Assembly (NCBI GenBank): GCA_029216955.1
Contig: JANAVB010015600.1
Coordinates: forward strand, 33,925,832-33,989,831
Direction of reading: 5' to 3'
DNA: 64,000 nucleotides
Source: Iris pallida
Taxonomy: Eukaryota > Streptophyta > Magnoliopsida > Asparagales > Iridaceae
A program made the translations under genes and the position numbers. The stretch's first letter is position 1; every line of letters starts with the position of its first letter. A model generated the notes under the pieces. The model was not told the origin of the DNA and made no database searches. It worked only from the letters and a program-made list of their open reading frames with translations. Positions 1-12,369 of the stretch are shown piece by piece.

Positions 1-895
1 TGAGGGGCGCTCCCTTCTGAGCTATTTTCTTTCTTGATAGCAATCTGGTGGCAGATGCTATGATGGCACAACAGTTCTCGGTACACGGCAACGAAACCAG
101 GAAATCGTCGATCCAGGTCATCGAGTTCCTCGTTCGTCGGGTATATACTTCAAAGGCTTCGCCTCCCCACGGTAGCTTAGAAACAGCATGCATCTCATGG
201 AGAGCAAGGCCCAACTCTCCTCCGGGCGCGAAGAAAGTCCCCGTACGCCGGTTATACAGCTCCAAAAGGGCCATGAACAAAGGCTTGTTAATAGGCAACC
301 CGTAACAGGTGCCCCGGACGGCGTAGTAAAGGTCAATTTCCCGAAGAGATTCCCCATATTTCCTCAGGATCCATGAGGTAAGATTGGCCCATGTAGGAAT
401 GGGGTTGATCCAGTTCAGCAGCGACAACCTGCCCACAGGATAAGACCCCTTGCGAGCGAGCTGATTCAGAAAAGTATCAGCTCGAGTAAAAGTAAAGTTA
501 GGACCAGTCACGTTTACAAAAGTGCCAGGGAGCAGCCCCATCACACTCCGACTAACTGAATCCTTGCCCGCACATGCTAAACCAGTACGCCTGTTGTAGT
601 GGATGTTGCCCACAAACATTCTCGGTCGGGTAGGAGTCAGGGAGCCCACCATTGTCCTGCCCAGCGGTACCATGTTAAACCATGAGAGGGAATAATGCCG
701 CTCCATCTCGGGGATATGGATCTCCACTCCGTCTACAGAAAAATCCCAGTTCTCTGAAACATCCAGCAATCGGGAGTTCTTTATGGAAAAGGCATCCCCA
801 AAGAGAAAAGCCGGTTTCAGATATTCTCCGTCCAGTTTTCCCGAATTCATCATAGAACAGAGAAAGTGGAAAGGTTGGTTGTTAATGACAGCCAT
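1..895 (-). pseudogene. Antisense PMD-like gene of the Gypsy element, copy A, 5' part
   Basis: This is the beginning of the antisense gene described in full at 34621-38499; the rest is cut off by the window edge. The ATG is at 895 on the minus strand. The protein starts MAVINNQPFHFLC and runs open to position 1. At 66-68 the codon reads TGC (Cys), whereas copy B has a TGA stop at the matching codon (37672-37674), so copy A is the less damaged version here. It is part of a retrotransposon, not a host gene. Confidence 0.7.
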
Positions 896-2205
896 CCTCT
901 CCCTAGGTTCATTAGTGGGAAGCTGGTCCACTATGTGTCAAATTAAGCCGTCGAGTCGCACGCCCACAGCAAACTGAGCTGAACCCACAAGAAGCTCTCC
1001 TGCTGGGTTGGTTGGGAGGCTCACTGAAAAAAGGATAACACGAAACAGGATTAAAAGATGGTTACTGAACTCAAGTCCCTACGAGCCTATGCGGCTCGGA
1101 TCAAACGAAGCCCTATGCGGCTCAATTGTAATTTGGTTCCAAGTGGCACGGCCACAAGGGAGCTTATGTGGTTCAGCCAACACAGCCTCATGCGACCTAA
1201 ATCAATTGAGAGTTCCATATGACATTGGTTCGATAGCTTATGCGGATCAATCGAACATATGCGGTTCTAAGCAAAAAAGCTTTTGTGGCACTGAAGCGCT
1301 ATACGGATCAGTCTGTTAGAAGCTTATGCGGATCAATCGAACATATGCGGTTCTAAGCAGAAAAGCTTTTGTGGCACTGAAGTGCTATACGGATCAGTCT
1401 GTTAGAAGCGTATGCGGATCAATCGAACATATGCGGTTAGAAGCTTATGCGGCTCCGTTCAAGGGAGACTTCATACGGCTCAAAACTTTCTCATGCGGCT
1501 CAAACATAGGGTATCTCCTATGCGGCTCGGATATGAGAGGGTCATGCAGCCCATACAGCATATGCAGCTCTATCATAGCCGAACTTGGGTAAAGGCTTGT
1601 GCATGAATATGCAACAGAGCCACAGATTCTTAGGATTCAAAGTATCCAAATACAACCCTTACCATTAAGGTCAGGACGGACATCAGGGTGCACTTCGGGA
1701 ACGACGGCTGACGAGGAAGCCGCCTTCTTGCCCTTTGCAGCAGCGGAGGCGACCTTAGAGGATTTGGGGGCCATGACCGACGATCGGAGAAGGGAAATGA
1801 GGAAAGAAAGGCAAGACAAAATAGTTGGACGAAGGAGAAAGTAAAGAAATCCCCCCGACCGTACTCATCCATATTTATAAACAAAAGTGAAGCGTTTCGA
1901 TCCCCGTGCATACACGAAGACCAACTCTTCGGTTATCAAGGTGAGCCGCCGAAAATGAAGGCCAAGCTCCTCGGATCCCGTACTGAAAAGTGGCCTTTAA
2001 AGCTGACAGCAAATCAAACAGCATTTAATGCAAAAGATTGCCATACGTGGCAATGATGTCGTGGCCGAAAGTCCCCTGCGGCTAAGCCCTCCATGCGGCT
2101 TAAACATCCATGCGGCCAGGACTTCATATGCGGCCAGAAGAATACAACCATGCTTCTTATTCAAAGTATTTCAATTTTGCAAATTGAAAACTTTGAAGGG
2201 GGTCT
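896..2205. promoter_or_regulatory. Gypsy 3' internal region with ATGCGGCTC motif cluster, copy A
   Basis: This stretch lies between the start of the antisense gene and the 3' LTR. It holds no convincing gene. It carries many copies of a short motif around ATGCGGCTC and its variants (1086-1570 and 2075-2140), including an 86-bp tandem repeat starting at 1235, 1321 and 1407. A polypurine stretch (GAAGGGGG) sits just before the LTR at 2206. The short reading frames here arise from the repeated motif and look spurious. Confidence 0.6.
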
Positions 2206-3530
2206 TGTAGAAGCATGGAAAATATTAAAGAAAGATCCATGCGGCCAGGAAACTCCATGCGGCTCAGGAAGCCCATGCGGCTCACAGATTCATGCGGCAC
2301 GAGGGACTATGCGGCTCAAAACGTCCTATGCGGCTCAGAACAGGAGACACGTGGCTTGTAAAATAGTTCTCCCCTCCTGCATTAATTGCTTTGACGGCTG
2401 ACAACTTTGAAAAAAGTGGCAGCCCTGACACAAAAGAGGTAATTATGACTCTGTCATAATGACAGACCCCTAGGGAAGTGAAGGAGATCTCTAACACAAT
2501 CTTTCGAGATCCAAAAAATGCCACGTGGCCCTGACACGTGGACGGTCATATGCGGCTTGAGTAAAGACCCTCCATGCGGTTCAGGGTGAAGCTGCCTTAT
2601 GCGGCTCAGGCAGAAACAGTCTCATGCGGCTCAAGCAGAGCCCCCCCCATGCGGCTCGCAAGGATTATCTCCATGCGGCTCATTATCTATTGTGCGGCTC
2701 AAATTATTAATATAGGTCGAAGGTTCGGGGGGCCACTCCCCAAGCAGACCCGACACGTGGCCAGTCTTATGCGGCTCCATCCTTATGCGGCTCAACCCTT
2801 ATGCGGCTCAATCCTCCTCAGCGGCTTTCGGGACACGTGTCATAAAGCCAATCAATTTCCCAGATTTACTGCAATCAATGATTGGGTCAGATCCCAATAA
2901 TCTGGGACACGTGGCAGGAGAATGAATTAAATTTATTCATTCAGATTCGCAGACATCATCAAATCATCACCACGGAGATTTATTCCAATCAGCATTAATT
3001 ACTGATAGGATTTGGTGCAATCTACACTAAATGGCCCAGATTTATCACGCTCAAGATTAATGGTCCAGATTGATCGATCGACAGGCCGCCGCCACTTTGA
3101 GGGGTAATCATTGTGAACCCTAATGAGGTCCCTCCATTCCTATAAATAGCAGGGTGCCATTTCCTTGCAAGATAGACGCACACACAGAGAGGCACATATA
3201 CATACAGAGAGAGACTTTTTCGAGATCAAAGAGCACCAGAATACTTAAAGAGAAGAAGCAGAGAGAGAGCAAAGAGAGCATTTCTTCCAACGCCAAAGAA
3301 TCTTCTGGAGCCAAGGTTGCATACCGATCGTCCAAGGAGTAAGGCAGAGCTGCCGTCGCTTTCCTGAGCCTCTATCGTCACCCCCCAGAATCTAAAATAA
3401 ACAATTGTACTTAGACTGTTGTACCTAGGTTTTCGTCCCTAGGCTTTCTTTGTACAAGCGAGTTTGTAACGTGAAGTAAAAGTCCAGTCCTCCGATAATT
3501 GTTCTGCTCTTTTATATTTTATGGCAAACA
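2206..3530 (+). repeat. 3' LTR of Tat-type Gypsy element, copy A
   Basis: It starts TGTAGAAG directly after the polypurine tract and ends GGCAAACA, and it is homologous to the 5' LTR at 23502-24824. A TATA box (TATAAATA) lies at 3141-3148. The U3 part is rich in the ATGCGGCTC motif. It is followed at 3531-3535 by TCGGA, the target-site duplication also found left of the 5' LTR at 23497-23501. Confidence 0.9.
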
Positions 3531-3536
3531 TCGGAG

Positions 3537-4155
3537 TCATCGGAGAAGGAGTCGAATGAGTCGGCGGTGATAGCAGATGATTGCAACACATGGAGCGAAA
3601 AGACAGGCGAAGAAGAGGACGATACGAGTCGAAGGGGAGATTCGAGTAACAATATAGGCACCGAGAAGTTGGATAGCGTCACAGACGAGGAGGCTCGAGT
3701 ACAAGGCGGCAATGATGTTTATGTGAAGAAGAGGTACGAAATTTCTTTTCTTAATTATGACCCGCGTCAGAGGATGAGAGAAAATCGGTAGCACGGCGAC
3801 GAGTGCGAGTCAGAGCTCCGGGCCGGCAAAGAGGACCCGTTCCCATTTTGACTCTGCAGCCAGCGAGAAGTTGAAGAAGCTAGGCACGCTGAGCAGCCCG
3901 TTATGCCTTGATGAGGACGATCCGGAAGACAATGCTGATTCAGTTTTGCCTTTCTTGGATGGTATTGATTCTGTAGATCCGTGTATAAAAGAGGAAGAGA
4001 TTAGGAGTAGAGTGGACCCAGAGGAAAATGAGAGATTGGAAGCTGGGTCAATATCGAAGAAGCGAAAGAGAGTCGAGGATTCTGATAGGTTGTCGTATCA
4101 TTATTGTCGAAGGATGAGGGTCGGAGGACAGTCAACTTTATCTACGGCTACATAG
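3537..4155 (+). pseudogene. Captured plant gene fragment (acidic linker with NLS), copy A
   Basis: The translated pieces are Ser/Glu/Asp-rich (SEKTGEEEDDTSRRGDSS) and end near a basic KKRKRVED stretch that resembles a nuclear localisation signal. The first ~400 bp recur in inverted orientation at 23073-23480, next to a B3 domain fragment. I infer that it is a linker from the same captured B3-type gene, but the link is not proven. It is frameshifted and has no start of its own. Confidence 0.5.
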
Positions 4156-4224
4156 TTTCTTCCTCGCCAGTCGAATGGCTGCAGGAACTATATCCTTATC
4201 ACCATGTCGTACCGTAGATTAATA

Positions 4225-4375
4225 CAAATGGAGCTGGAGCTGGAGCCAAAATACAGAAACCAAAATACAGAATCCAAAATACAAAATACAAAATACAGAA
4301 ACCAAAATACAAAATATAGAAACCAAAATACAAAATACAGAAACCAAAATACAAAATACAAAATCCAATCCCTGG
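4225..4375. repeat. CAAAATACAGAAAC minisatellite, copy A
   Basis: Short tandem units of CAAAATACAGAAAC and variants are repeated about ten times. The same type of array recurs at 5215-5295 and at the matching places in copy B (41850-41970 and 42825-42895). Reading frames on both strands (YRNQNTK or FCILYFGF type) are by-products of the repeat. Confidence 0.85.
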
Positions 4376-4427
4376 GTTCGTCGAAAATACAAAACACTGT
4401 GAGAACGGATGGCTCAGAACACAACCC

Positions 4428-5064
4428 AACCGGAGAGGATACTCTGAGAGATCCATCTGAGTATGACGTATACTCTGAGAGATCACCTTTACAAGAATGA
4501 TATCAGCAGTGGGATTGAGTGCTGGAGGAGATATTATTAGAGTATACGTCCTACTTAGATGGGTCTCTCACCGTTACTATTTTTTTCTGACGGCATGGTG
4601 GATGTGCTCCCTCAACAGATTCTTGCTCCGAGCCAAAACTTTTCCCCGGAGCTCAAGTGGACATCCTTCGTGTAGAGCTCAAGTGAGAGGTTCCTGACAG
4701 CATGGTGGTCTCCTTTGTTAAAGTATTCGTGCTCGTCCCACAACCAATGTGGGATGAGCACGGATACTTTGACAAAGGAGACCACCATGCTGTCAGGAAC
4801 CTCTCACTCGAGCTCTACACGAAGGATGTCCACTTGAGCTCCGGAGCAAAGTTTTGGCTCGGAGCAAGAATCTGTTGAGGGAGCACATCCACCATGCCGT
4901 CAGAAAAAAATAGTAACGATGAGAGACCCATCTGAGTAGGACGTATACTCTGATAATATCTCCTCCAGCACTCAATCCCACTACTGATATCATTCTTGTA
5001 AAGGTGATCGCTCAGAGTAAACGTCCTACTCAGATGGATCTCTTAGAGTATCCTCTCTGGTTGG
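4428..5064. repeat. Long palindrome 1, copy A (~635 bp)
   Basis: The left arm (from about 4428) is the near-perfect reverse complement of the right arm (to about 5064), with the centre at CCCACAACCAATGTGGG near 4745. Arms are over 300 bp, with only a few mismatches. Transcription would give a long hairpin RNA. It lacks coding capacity and may be a foldback-type insertion inside the CACTA. Confidence 0.85.
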
Positions 5065-5354
5065 TTGTCGTATCATCATTGCCGAGGGATGAGGGTCGGA
5101 GGACAGTCAACTTTATCTACGGCTACATAGTTTCTGCCTCGCCAGTCGAATGGCTGCAGGGACTATGTCCTGATCACCATGTCGTACCGTAGATTAATAC
5201 AAATGGAGCTGGAGCCAAAATACAGAAACCAAAATACAGAATCCAAAATACAAAATACAAAATACAGAAACCAAAATACAAAATACAGAATCCAATCCCT
5301 GGGTTCGTCGAAAATACAAAACACTGTGAGAACGGATGGCTCAGAACACAACCC

Positions 5355-5992
5355 AACCAGAGAGGATAATCTGAGAGATCCATCTGAGTAGGACGTATAC
5401 TCTGAGAGATCAACTTTACAAGAATGATATCAGTAGTGGGATTGAGTGCTGGAGGAGATATTATCAGAGTATACGTCCTACTCAGATGGGTCTCTCACCG
5501 TTACTATTTTTTTTCTGACGGCATGATGGATGTGCTCCGTCAACATATTCTTGCTCCGAGCCAAAACTTTGTCCCGGAGCTCAAGTGGACATCCTTCGTG
5601 TAGAGCTCGAGTGAGAGGTTCCTGACAGCATGGTGGTCTCCTTTGTCAAAGTATCCGTGCTCGTCCCACAACCAATGTGGGATGAGCACGGATACTTTGA
5701 CAAAGGAGACCACCATGCTGTCAGGAACCTCTCACTCGAGCTCTACACCAAGGATGTCCATTTGAGCTCCGGGGCAAAGTTTTGGCTCGGAGCAAGAATC
5801 TGTTGAGGGAGCACATCCACCATGCCGTCAGAAAAAAATATTAACGATGAGAGACCCATCTGAGTAGGACGTATACTCTGATAATATCTCCTCCAACACT
5901 CAATCCCACTACTGATATAATTCTTGTAAAGGTGATCTCTCAGAGTATACGTCCTACTCAGATGGATCTCTCAGAGTATCCTCTCTGGTTGG
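5355..5992. repeat. Long palindrome 2, copy A (~635 bp)
   Basis: This is a second, slightly diverged version of the palindrome at 4428-5064, in tandem with it and with the same centre sequence near 5675. A ~300-bp spacer between the two contains the CAAAATACAGAAAC array and a GGTTGTCGTATCATCATTG block. Confidence 0.85.
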
Positions 5993-6229
5993 TTGTCGTA
6001 TCATCATTGCCGAGGGATGAGGGTCGGAGGACAATCGACTTTATCTACGGATACATAGTTTCTGCCTCGCCAGTCGAATGGCTGCAGGGACTATGTCCTG
6101 ATCACCATGTCGTAGTCCAATACAATCCAGAGATTGACACGGTACTAATTCATATATGTAGTCCAATACAAATAGTCTAATACAAAAACAACCCAATACA
6201 AATAGTCCAATACAAATAAGTACTAATAG

Positions 6230-6580
6230 CTAATGAGAACCACGCTGCTCACGCAAACGCTCAGTGATACGATCACGCAACCACCTCAAAAAAGCAAGAC
6301 CTTTGGCGTGAGGAGAGATGTCGTCCCTTGTAAGTGTTGTACGAATAGAACTCCCGATCTCAGTAGCTACCGGTGCTGGATGAATAGAACTCCCGGTCTC
6401 ACTAGCAACCGGTGCCACTTCCTCCTTAACTGTAGGAGGAGCCACCTCAGCATTTACTATTTCCCTCAAACGACGTGCCGCTCCTTGGGTCATGGGTGCC
6501 ATCTGGTAAGATCGATAGTCACAAATAATATAATTGTAACATAAACAAGCTAAAGGAACCATCATGTAATTTGAGTACAT
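6230..6580 (-). CDS. Hypothetical 116-residue frame inside CACTA, copy A
   Basis: This open frame is conserved with only one or two changes in copy B (43831-44181). The protein has a hydrophobic start (MYSNYMMVPLACLCYNYI), then PMTQGAARRLREIVNAEV and two similar segments (VASETGSSIHPAPV, VATEIGSSIRTTL). The APMTQGAARRL stretch faintly recalls the start of some retrotransposon Gag proteins, but I do not recognise the family. It could be a decayed fragment. Confidence 0.25.
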   Translation of the reverse strand: MYSNYMMVPLACLCYNYIICDYRSYQMAPMTQGAARRLREIVNAEVAPPTVKEEVAPVASETGSSIHPAPVATEIGSSIRTTLTRDDISPHAKGLAFLRWLRDRITERLREQRGSH

Positions 6581-7334
6581 TTTCGAAAGCAGAGGGATGA
6601 GGGTCGGATGACAGTCAACTTTATCTACGACTACATAGTTTCTGCCTCGCCAGTCGAATAGCTGCAGGGACTATGTCCTGATCACCATGCCGTACCGTAG
6701 ATTAATGCAAATGGAGCTAGAGCTGGAGCCAAAATACAGTTGGTACTAACCTCAATAGAACAAACACTCTCACAGCTCAAAATACTAACACATGCTCACG
6801 CCTTACTCTTGTGACACTCCCTTTCAAACACAAACACACACCTATATGTTCCCTTATACATGTTGCCATGTTACCTGTAAAATAGTAAACCCTTGTTGTC
6901 TATAATAAGACATAATTCTACAAAGAGAACCATACTGTAGAACTCACACTTTAAGACAATAGATGAAGGAAGACTTGTATGGAGGATCGATAGGGTTGAG
7001 CGATGTCATTTTATTCTACAAAGAGAACCATACTGTAGAACTCATACTGTAGAACTCACACTTTAACACAATTCTACAAAGAGTTGTCATAGGGTGTTGA
7101 GCGATGTCATTTTATTCTTTTCTTCTTCTTGGGATTTTTGAGTATTGGATCTTGAGACATATATAGCTAGAACTTACGAAGAATGGAGTACCATACTTCA
7201 ACAAATAGATGTTGACTAATTGGTTCATATACTTGTTGTCTAAAATAAGTGTAGGAATATTGCAAAGTGAAACAATGTATCAAACACTATATCGAAACCC
7301 AAACCCAATATGCAAATCCAAATTAATACGAAAA

Positions 7335-7800
7335 TACACAAGTGTATGTAGGGGATTAAGTGTACAGAGGTGAAATACATATATATGCATGCTTGGAGGT
7401 GTCCACGTGTCCAACAAATGGACACAAAGTGTCCAAAACCTCACGAACATACTGTATCAGTGAACACATGGTCGTAATGTGTCTCCGTGTCCATTTTGGA
7501 CACGAAAAACACCTCAATTAGGGTTAGGGTTTATCTTCAGTCTCCTCGCGGTGTGGAGGAGGAGGAGGAGGAGGACAAGTTCGGTGGTGGAGGAGGAGGG
7601 GATTAAGTGTACAGAGGTGAAATACATATATATGCAAGCTTGGGGGTGTCCACGTGTCCAACAAATGGACACAAAGTGTCCAAAACCTCACGAACACACT
7701 GTATCAGTGAACACATGGTCGTAATGTGTCTCCGTGTCCATTTTGGACACGAAAAACACCTCAATTAGGGTTAGGGTTTACCTTCAGTCTCCTCGCGGTG
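7335..7800. repeat. ~245-bp tandem repeat with telo-box motifs, copy A
   Basis: Two successive units share a block from GGATTAAGTGTACAGAGG to the CCTTCAGTCTCCTCGCGGTG type end. Each carries GTGTCCATTTTGGACAC and ATTAGGGTTAGGGTTTA, which contains the plant telo-box (AAACCCTAA on the minus strand). A GGA/GGC-rich trinucleotide stretch follows to about 7985. Frames that translate it are low-complexity Glu/Gly/Arg and look spurious. Confidence 0.7.
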
Positions 7801-8029
7801 GTGGAGGAGGAGGATCTCGCGGTGGAGGAGGAGAAGGGGCTCGCGGTGGAGGAGGAGGAGGAGGAGAAGGGGCTCGCCGGAGGGAGGAGAAGGGGCTCGC
7901 GGTGGAGGAGGAGGATGAGCGGCGCCGGAGGGAAGGGGGTCGGGCTGTCGTTGAGGTCGGGGAAGAGGGGCTGGAACAAAAAATTTAGGGAGAGGGAGAA
8001 ATGAAAAGTCGAACCGAGGAAACCCTATT

Positions 8030-8329
8030 TAGCGGAAGTTAGCGACGTCCATAAATACGTCGCAAAGCGTCGGCCTTCCTTTAATATTCGACGACTTCTT
8101 AATCTTTGAGACGCTAAACGTCGCTGAACTAATAAAACTAGCGACGTTTTTCGACAAATCAACGACGTTAATTTTTATTACACTAAAGGTGGTCGCAATA
8201 TGTCGTTGTTGGTCGCTATCAGCGACGTATTGTGACGCATACTTTTTGAGTCGCTAAATCCAACAAAATTAGCGACGTTTTAAGTTTGTATCGCTAATTT
8301 TGTCGCTGATATTACTTATTTTGGTAGTG
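8030..8329. repeat. CACTA right subterminal repeats and terminal inverted repeat, copy A
   Basis: The last ~300 bp contain many direct and inverted copies of GCGACGT, TCGCTAA and related words, as expected of the transposase-binding subterminal region of CACTA elements. The terminus itself is ACTTATTTTGGTAGTG, the inverse of CACTACCAGAATAAGT at 20411. Confidence 0.85.
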
Positions 8330-8332
8330 CCT

Positions 8333-9480
8333 GTTATTAGCACTGATGCAACTTTTCTTTCATCCAAATATTAAGGTATTTTATTTATTGCTTGTGCTCA
8401 TGATCCTAATTATCAATTGCATCCTATTGCTTATGCTGTTGCCGAAGGTGAGAATACTGATTCTTGGTCTTGGTTTTTAAATGCTCTTAGACTATCATTT
8501 GAAAGTTATTTTAATGATTGGAGTAGAATTTCATTTATATCTGACAAATAAAAAGGATTATTACATGCTATGCGAGATATATTTCCAGAATCGCCTCATT
8601 TTTTTTGCATTCAACATTTTAAGCAGAATATGAAGTCTATTGTGAGAGGAAAAAATTTCATCGGTTGTTAGACTCGCTTGCTAGATCGTATAATGAAACA
8701 GATGCACAGTACTTGTTCGAAATAATTAAAGCTGAGAACATGACGATGTACAATTGGCTTATTGGTACAAATAATGAAAATCGTCATTTTGTACATTGGA
8801 TTACAGCATATGCTCATTGTCCTAGATTAGATATTAACACTTCTAACCTTGCTGAATGTTTTAACAATTGGATTAAGAGTTTACGTGATAAACTAATAAC
8901 GACACTTCTCGATGGTATTAGAGCCAAGATTATAACACTTCATGACAAAAACAGGAATCATGCTCAAAATTTAGACACGAGTTATTGTCCAAAGATGTTA
9001 AAGACAATGACATCTATTACCAATGAGAGACATCAACTTCAAATATTACGAATTGATAGTTATTCGTTTGAAATATTAGACCGTGCATCGAGTAGAACAT
9101 ATGTTGTACGGTTAGATGAAAGATCTTGTTCATGTTTAAGGTGGTATCATACTTATATGTCATGTATGCATGCATGTTTTGCTTGCCAATATTGCAGTCA
9201 TGAGGTTGAACATTATTATCCGATAATATTTTCTACTGACAGGTTGAGAAGTGTGTACGAGCCACAGATGGAACCAATTCCAGTTCCTTACAACATTCAA
9301 ACGGCTTTGGTTAGCGGAGAAATTGGAGTTCCAAATGTCAGACGCAAAGCTGGAAGGCCGAAGAAAAATCGCATCAAACCACGAGAATTATCGGCAAGAG
9401 AACTTCGTTGCGGCAACTGTGGTTTGATGGGACACAACAGAAAAAATGTACAATTCAACCAAGAGAGTAAAATATTGTAG
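8333..9480 (+). pseudogene. MULE (mudrA-like) transposase, C-terminal half, copy A
   Basis: This half begins directly after the CACTA insertion with VISTDATFLSSKY, the start of the MULE DDE domain, then HPIAYAVAEGENTDSWSWFL, SRISFISDK, the NTSNLAECFNNW block, a SWIM zinc finger (CSCLRWYHTYMSCMHAC) and a CCHC knuckle (CGNCGLMGHN). In-frame TAA stops lie at 8372-8374 and 8549-8551, and there is a frameshift near 8650. Copy A lacks one A in an A-run near 9440, which shifts the frame and destroys the last knuckle cysteine that copy B keeps. The N-terminal half is at 19311-20410. Confidence 0.85.
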
Positions 9481-9609
9481 TTTCGAAATATTAATAAAGA
9501 CGCATTAAACATTCTATTGAATAAAAATGCACTACGTTATTAAACATTCTACTAAGAATACAAATATTCTGATATTAAATTTTTAACCCCGCCGGGCAAG
9601 TCGTTTGTA

Positions 9610-11665
9610 CTACCGTCGTTGTACATGTCTGAGGCCGAGTCGGTCTCTTCTTTCGTCTGTGGTCTCCCCCACTCTTCCTTCACCCTCTTCCACTCTTATT
9701 TCGTCTCTATTTTCTTCCTCGACCTCCTGAGTAGGCATCGGGACCGAGGGGGACGAAATCAACTGTGAGTAATATGTCATGCCTTCAAACGAATACGCTG
9801 CGGCAGTATTGATTTGCTCAGTCGTTGTACGACGATCATATGGCTGGAAGGCTGAGAAAGTGTCCATGCCCGTATACTGCTGACTGAGACCTTCTCCAGC
9901 GTACTATTGGCTAGTGCACCCTGGAGCGTACTGCTGGCTAGTGTACTCTGGAGCGTACTGCTGGCTAGTGTACGCTCCAGCGTACTGCTGGCTAGTGTAC
10001 GCTGGAGCGTACTGCTGGCTGCTGCCCTCTCCATGGTACTGCTGGCTGCTGCCCTCTCTATGGTACCGCTGGCTGCTGCCCTCTCCACGGTACTGTTGGC
10101 TGCTGCCCTCTCCAGCAGCGCCCTCTCCAGCAGCGCCCTCATCCGCCTCGTCCTGTGGATCAACCGCCCTCTGACGTCGTGAACGTCTCAGGGGTACAGT
10201 GGCACCCGGATAATCGGCCGGGATACGTGTATGCAATGGAGGCATATCAGGATCCCGTCCAAGACTCAGTGAATCTACACGAGTTAAAATATCGTGCATC
10301 CACTCCCGCCCATGCGGCCACAAATGGCTATCTGGTTCTTGGATATATTTTCGTCCCGTAATTGCCTGAAATTTAAAATCTGTAAATGAAATTTGTGATC
10401 ATATAACTCTCATTTTGGATTAGTGGTAAAGGCGTACCGCTTCAGATATGCCATCAACAAAAGCTCGCAGAGTAGCTTCATCTACGGCTTTAGGCTTGAA
10501 CCGCGGCTCCTGAAATTTGTACGCTCTGTTAGTTATACGAGGCGCTCCCCACCATTGCCTATAAGCCAAGTTGCCTTCATCTGCATTACGTTGGAACAAT
10601 CGTAAGACAAATATATTTGTGTACGCTATCTGTCCAAGTATACTACTAAGTTGGAACTTACATTCATCTGGGTGCCTTATCCGGGAAAGCCACACTATAA
10701 TCCTGGAATCGTCTAAACCAGGAAGCTCTAGCAGTATCAATTCTGTTTCTTGCATTGGCTATATCATAAATCATGCAAGGAGGGTCAGCCGGGATTATCT
10801 GGCAATAACCGAATTGTCGTAGAACGCGGTCTGCTGGATGATACATAGTGTAACCATCATATATAATAAAAGATTTGTGTAGGCTTAGCTCGAACATTGT
10901 CCTTCTTATTTCTGGACCGTTTTTATCATCCGAGTAGGGTATCCACATAACCTATTGGATGACAATTATTCACGATAAATTTGTACCAAATTATTAACTG
11001 GAATGACTATACTAAATTTATTAGTTACCTCATTCCACTGCAACGTATCAAATTCTCCCCGATACAGTGAAACATCTCTGTGTCAATTATAATGTGGGTC
11101 CACTACATTTGTGGCCCATCGCGTAGCAAGCGAAAAAATTTCAATATCACTTGGAATGCTGGTTATAGGTCGACCAATAAAAAATGTTCGTAGCACCATA
11201 CCTACGACAGAAATAATTCGATATTCAAGAAAATGTATATAATTGAAATCAATTTAGATATTGATTTTTCATTACCTGAACCAGCGTCGCGCACCCACAC
11301 AAATTTTTGGAACCATTCGATCTAGCAAATTCCGTCAAGCTGGCATATAGATATGCTAATGTAGAAGCTCCCCATGCATGACGAGTAGGTACTTTAAGAT
11401 CATCTAAGAAAGGTAGCAGTCATACGTTTATTCTATTTTTCTGTCCGTCGGGAAATAACATTGCCCCGGACAAACAGAGCAAATATGCTCTAGTACAGCA
11501 AAGTATCTGCAAATTATGAAACTAACATATTAAAATTAACTCGCTATTAAAATTAATAATATTAGCCAAAATTACCAAGGAGGGACGTACCCTGTAATTA
11601 TCGACCGCGACTAGACCGTCGATAATCTTATCTAAATCCATAAAGTTACCCCGAAGCCAAGTCAT
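9610..11665 (-). pseudogene. Plant mobile domain (MAIN-like) gene in the MULE, copy A
   Basis: Same gene as 47208-49265, where the exons are described. It has MWIPYSDDKN and RVLRQFGYCQIIP blocks and a C-terminal SQQYA-repeat tail ending in RRDRLGLRHVQRR. In-frame stops include a CAG-to-TAG change inside the SQQYA repeats (near 9905) and stops in the middle exons. It is convergent with the MULE transposase. Confidence 0.65.
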
Positions 11666-11744
11666 CTGTTATATTTTTTCGAAAATACGATAAATAATAC
11701 AAGTATTCAAATAAAATCATAATTTAATTTTGTTCAAGAGTTAC

Positions 11745-11870
11745 TTACATGAGAAAGAGGAGGATGAAGATGAAGCTGAGGATGAGAATGAAGATGAGGA
11801 TGAAGATGAAGAACAAGAGGAAGAGGTTCGGCCAAAATTATGTGAAGAAGAAGAAAGGAGGAGTTTATAA
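11745..11870. repeat. GAAGATGAGGAT purine-rich tract, copy A
   Basis: This is low-complexity GAGGATGAAGATGAAG sequence upstream of the PMD gene. Frames through it encode only Lys/Arg/Met- or Ser-rich strings. The counterpart in copy B is 49349-49470. Confidence 0.6.
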
Positions 11871-12019
11871 AGAAGGGGGAGTCTCCAACGTGGTCTCCAA
11901 AAACTTTTTTCCCTTCCCAATGGCGCAGCAGTAGAGGGAGACCACGTTGAAGACTCCCCAAACATTGATGGCCTGCCACTTTTTTTCCCTCCCCAAACAT
12001 TGAAGACCACTTTTTTCCC

Positions 12020-12300
12020 TTCCCAACGCGCCATCATTGATGGCCTGCCACCCCGAACATACCCCAACGCAACGCTGACCACCCGCTGACCACCCCGAAC
12101 AACGTGAACCCATGGCGCGCCATTGGTGATGGCTCACTCTGCCATTGCGCGCCACCATTGATGGCGCACCCTACCGCAGCCCATGGGGCGCCATCAGTGA
12201 TGGCCTTCTCTGCCATAGCACGCCACCATTGATGGCGCACCCTACTGCACCCTACCGCAGTGAACTTCATCCACAAAGCGTGCCATCGGTGATGGCGCGT
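12020..12300. repeat. GCCATC-nnn-GATGGC mini-hairpin repeats, copy A
   Basis: About six units of the form (GC)GCCATC/ACC-nnn-TGATGGC(GC) occur at roughly 35-85-bp intervals (near 12028, 12118, 12150, 12189, 12222 and 12280). Each is a small inverted repeat. The counterpart in copy B is 49625-49915. Confidence 0.65.
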
Positions 12301-12369
12301 CCCCTCTTTGTTCTACTCACGGTTGAGTACGCGCCATGGAACTTGTCGCTCCGTTACCTAAATTGAAAT

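Larger units (their letters stand above)
3531..8329 (+). mobile_element. CACTA element, right half, copy A
   Basis: This is the part of the CACTA transposon to the right of the Gypsy insertion, duplicated at 41139-45926. It ends in TTGGTAGTG at 8329, the inverse of the left end CACTACCA at 20411, and is followed by the target duplication CCT (8330-8332). In order it holds a captured gene fragment, a minisatellite, two long palindromes, a short hypothetical frame, a tandem repeat with telo-box motifs, a GGA-rich stretch and a subterminal zone full of TCGCTAA/GCGACGT repeats. No transposase was recognised. Confidence 0.85.

Noticed and set aside
1008..1606. Overlapping plus-strand frames with repeated MRL/CGS peptides
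   Set aside because: They arise from the repeated ATGCGGCTC motif, which supplies ATG codons and repeats in all frames. No domain, and the same artefact appears in every motif cluster.
4188..4500. Frames on both strands with FCILYFGF or YRNQNTK repeats that look membrane-like
   Set aside because: By-products of the CAAAATACAGAAAC minisatellite; both strands are open because the repeat lacks stops.
7726..8004. Glu/Gly/Arg-rich frames next to the CACTA end
   Set aside because: Low-complexity translation of a GGA/GGC trinucleotide tract, with no recognisable domain.
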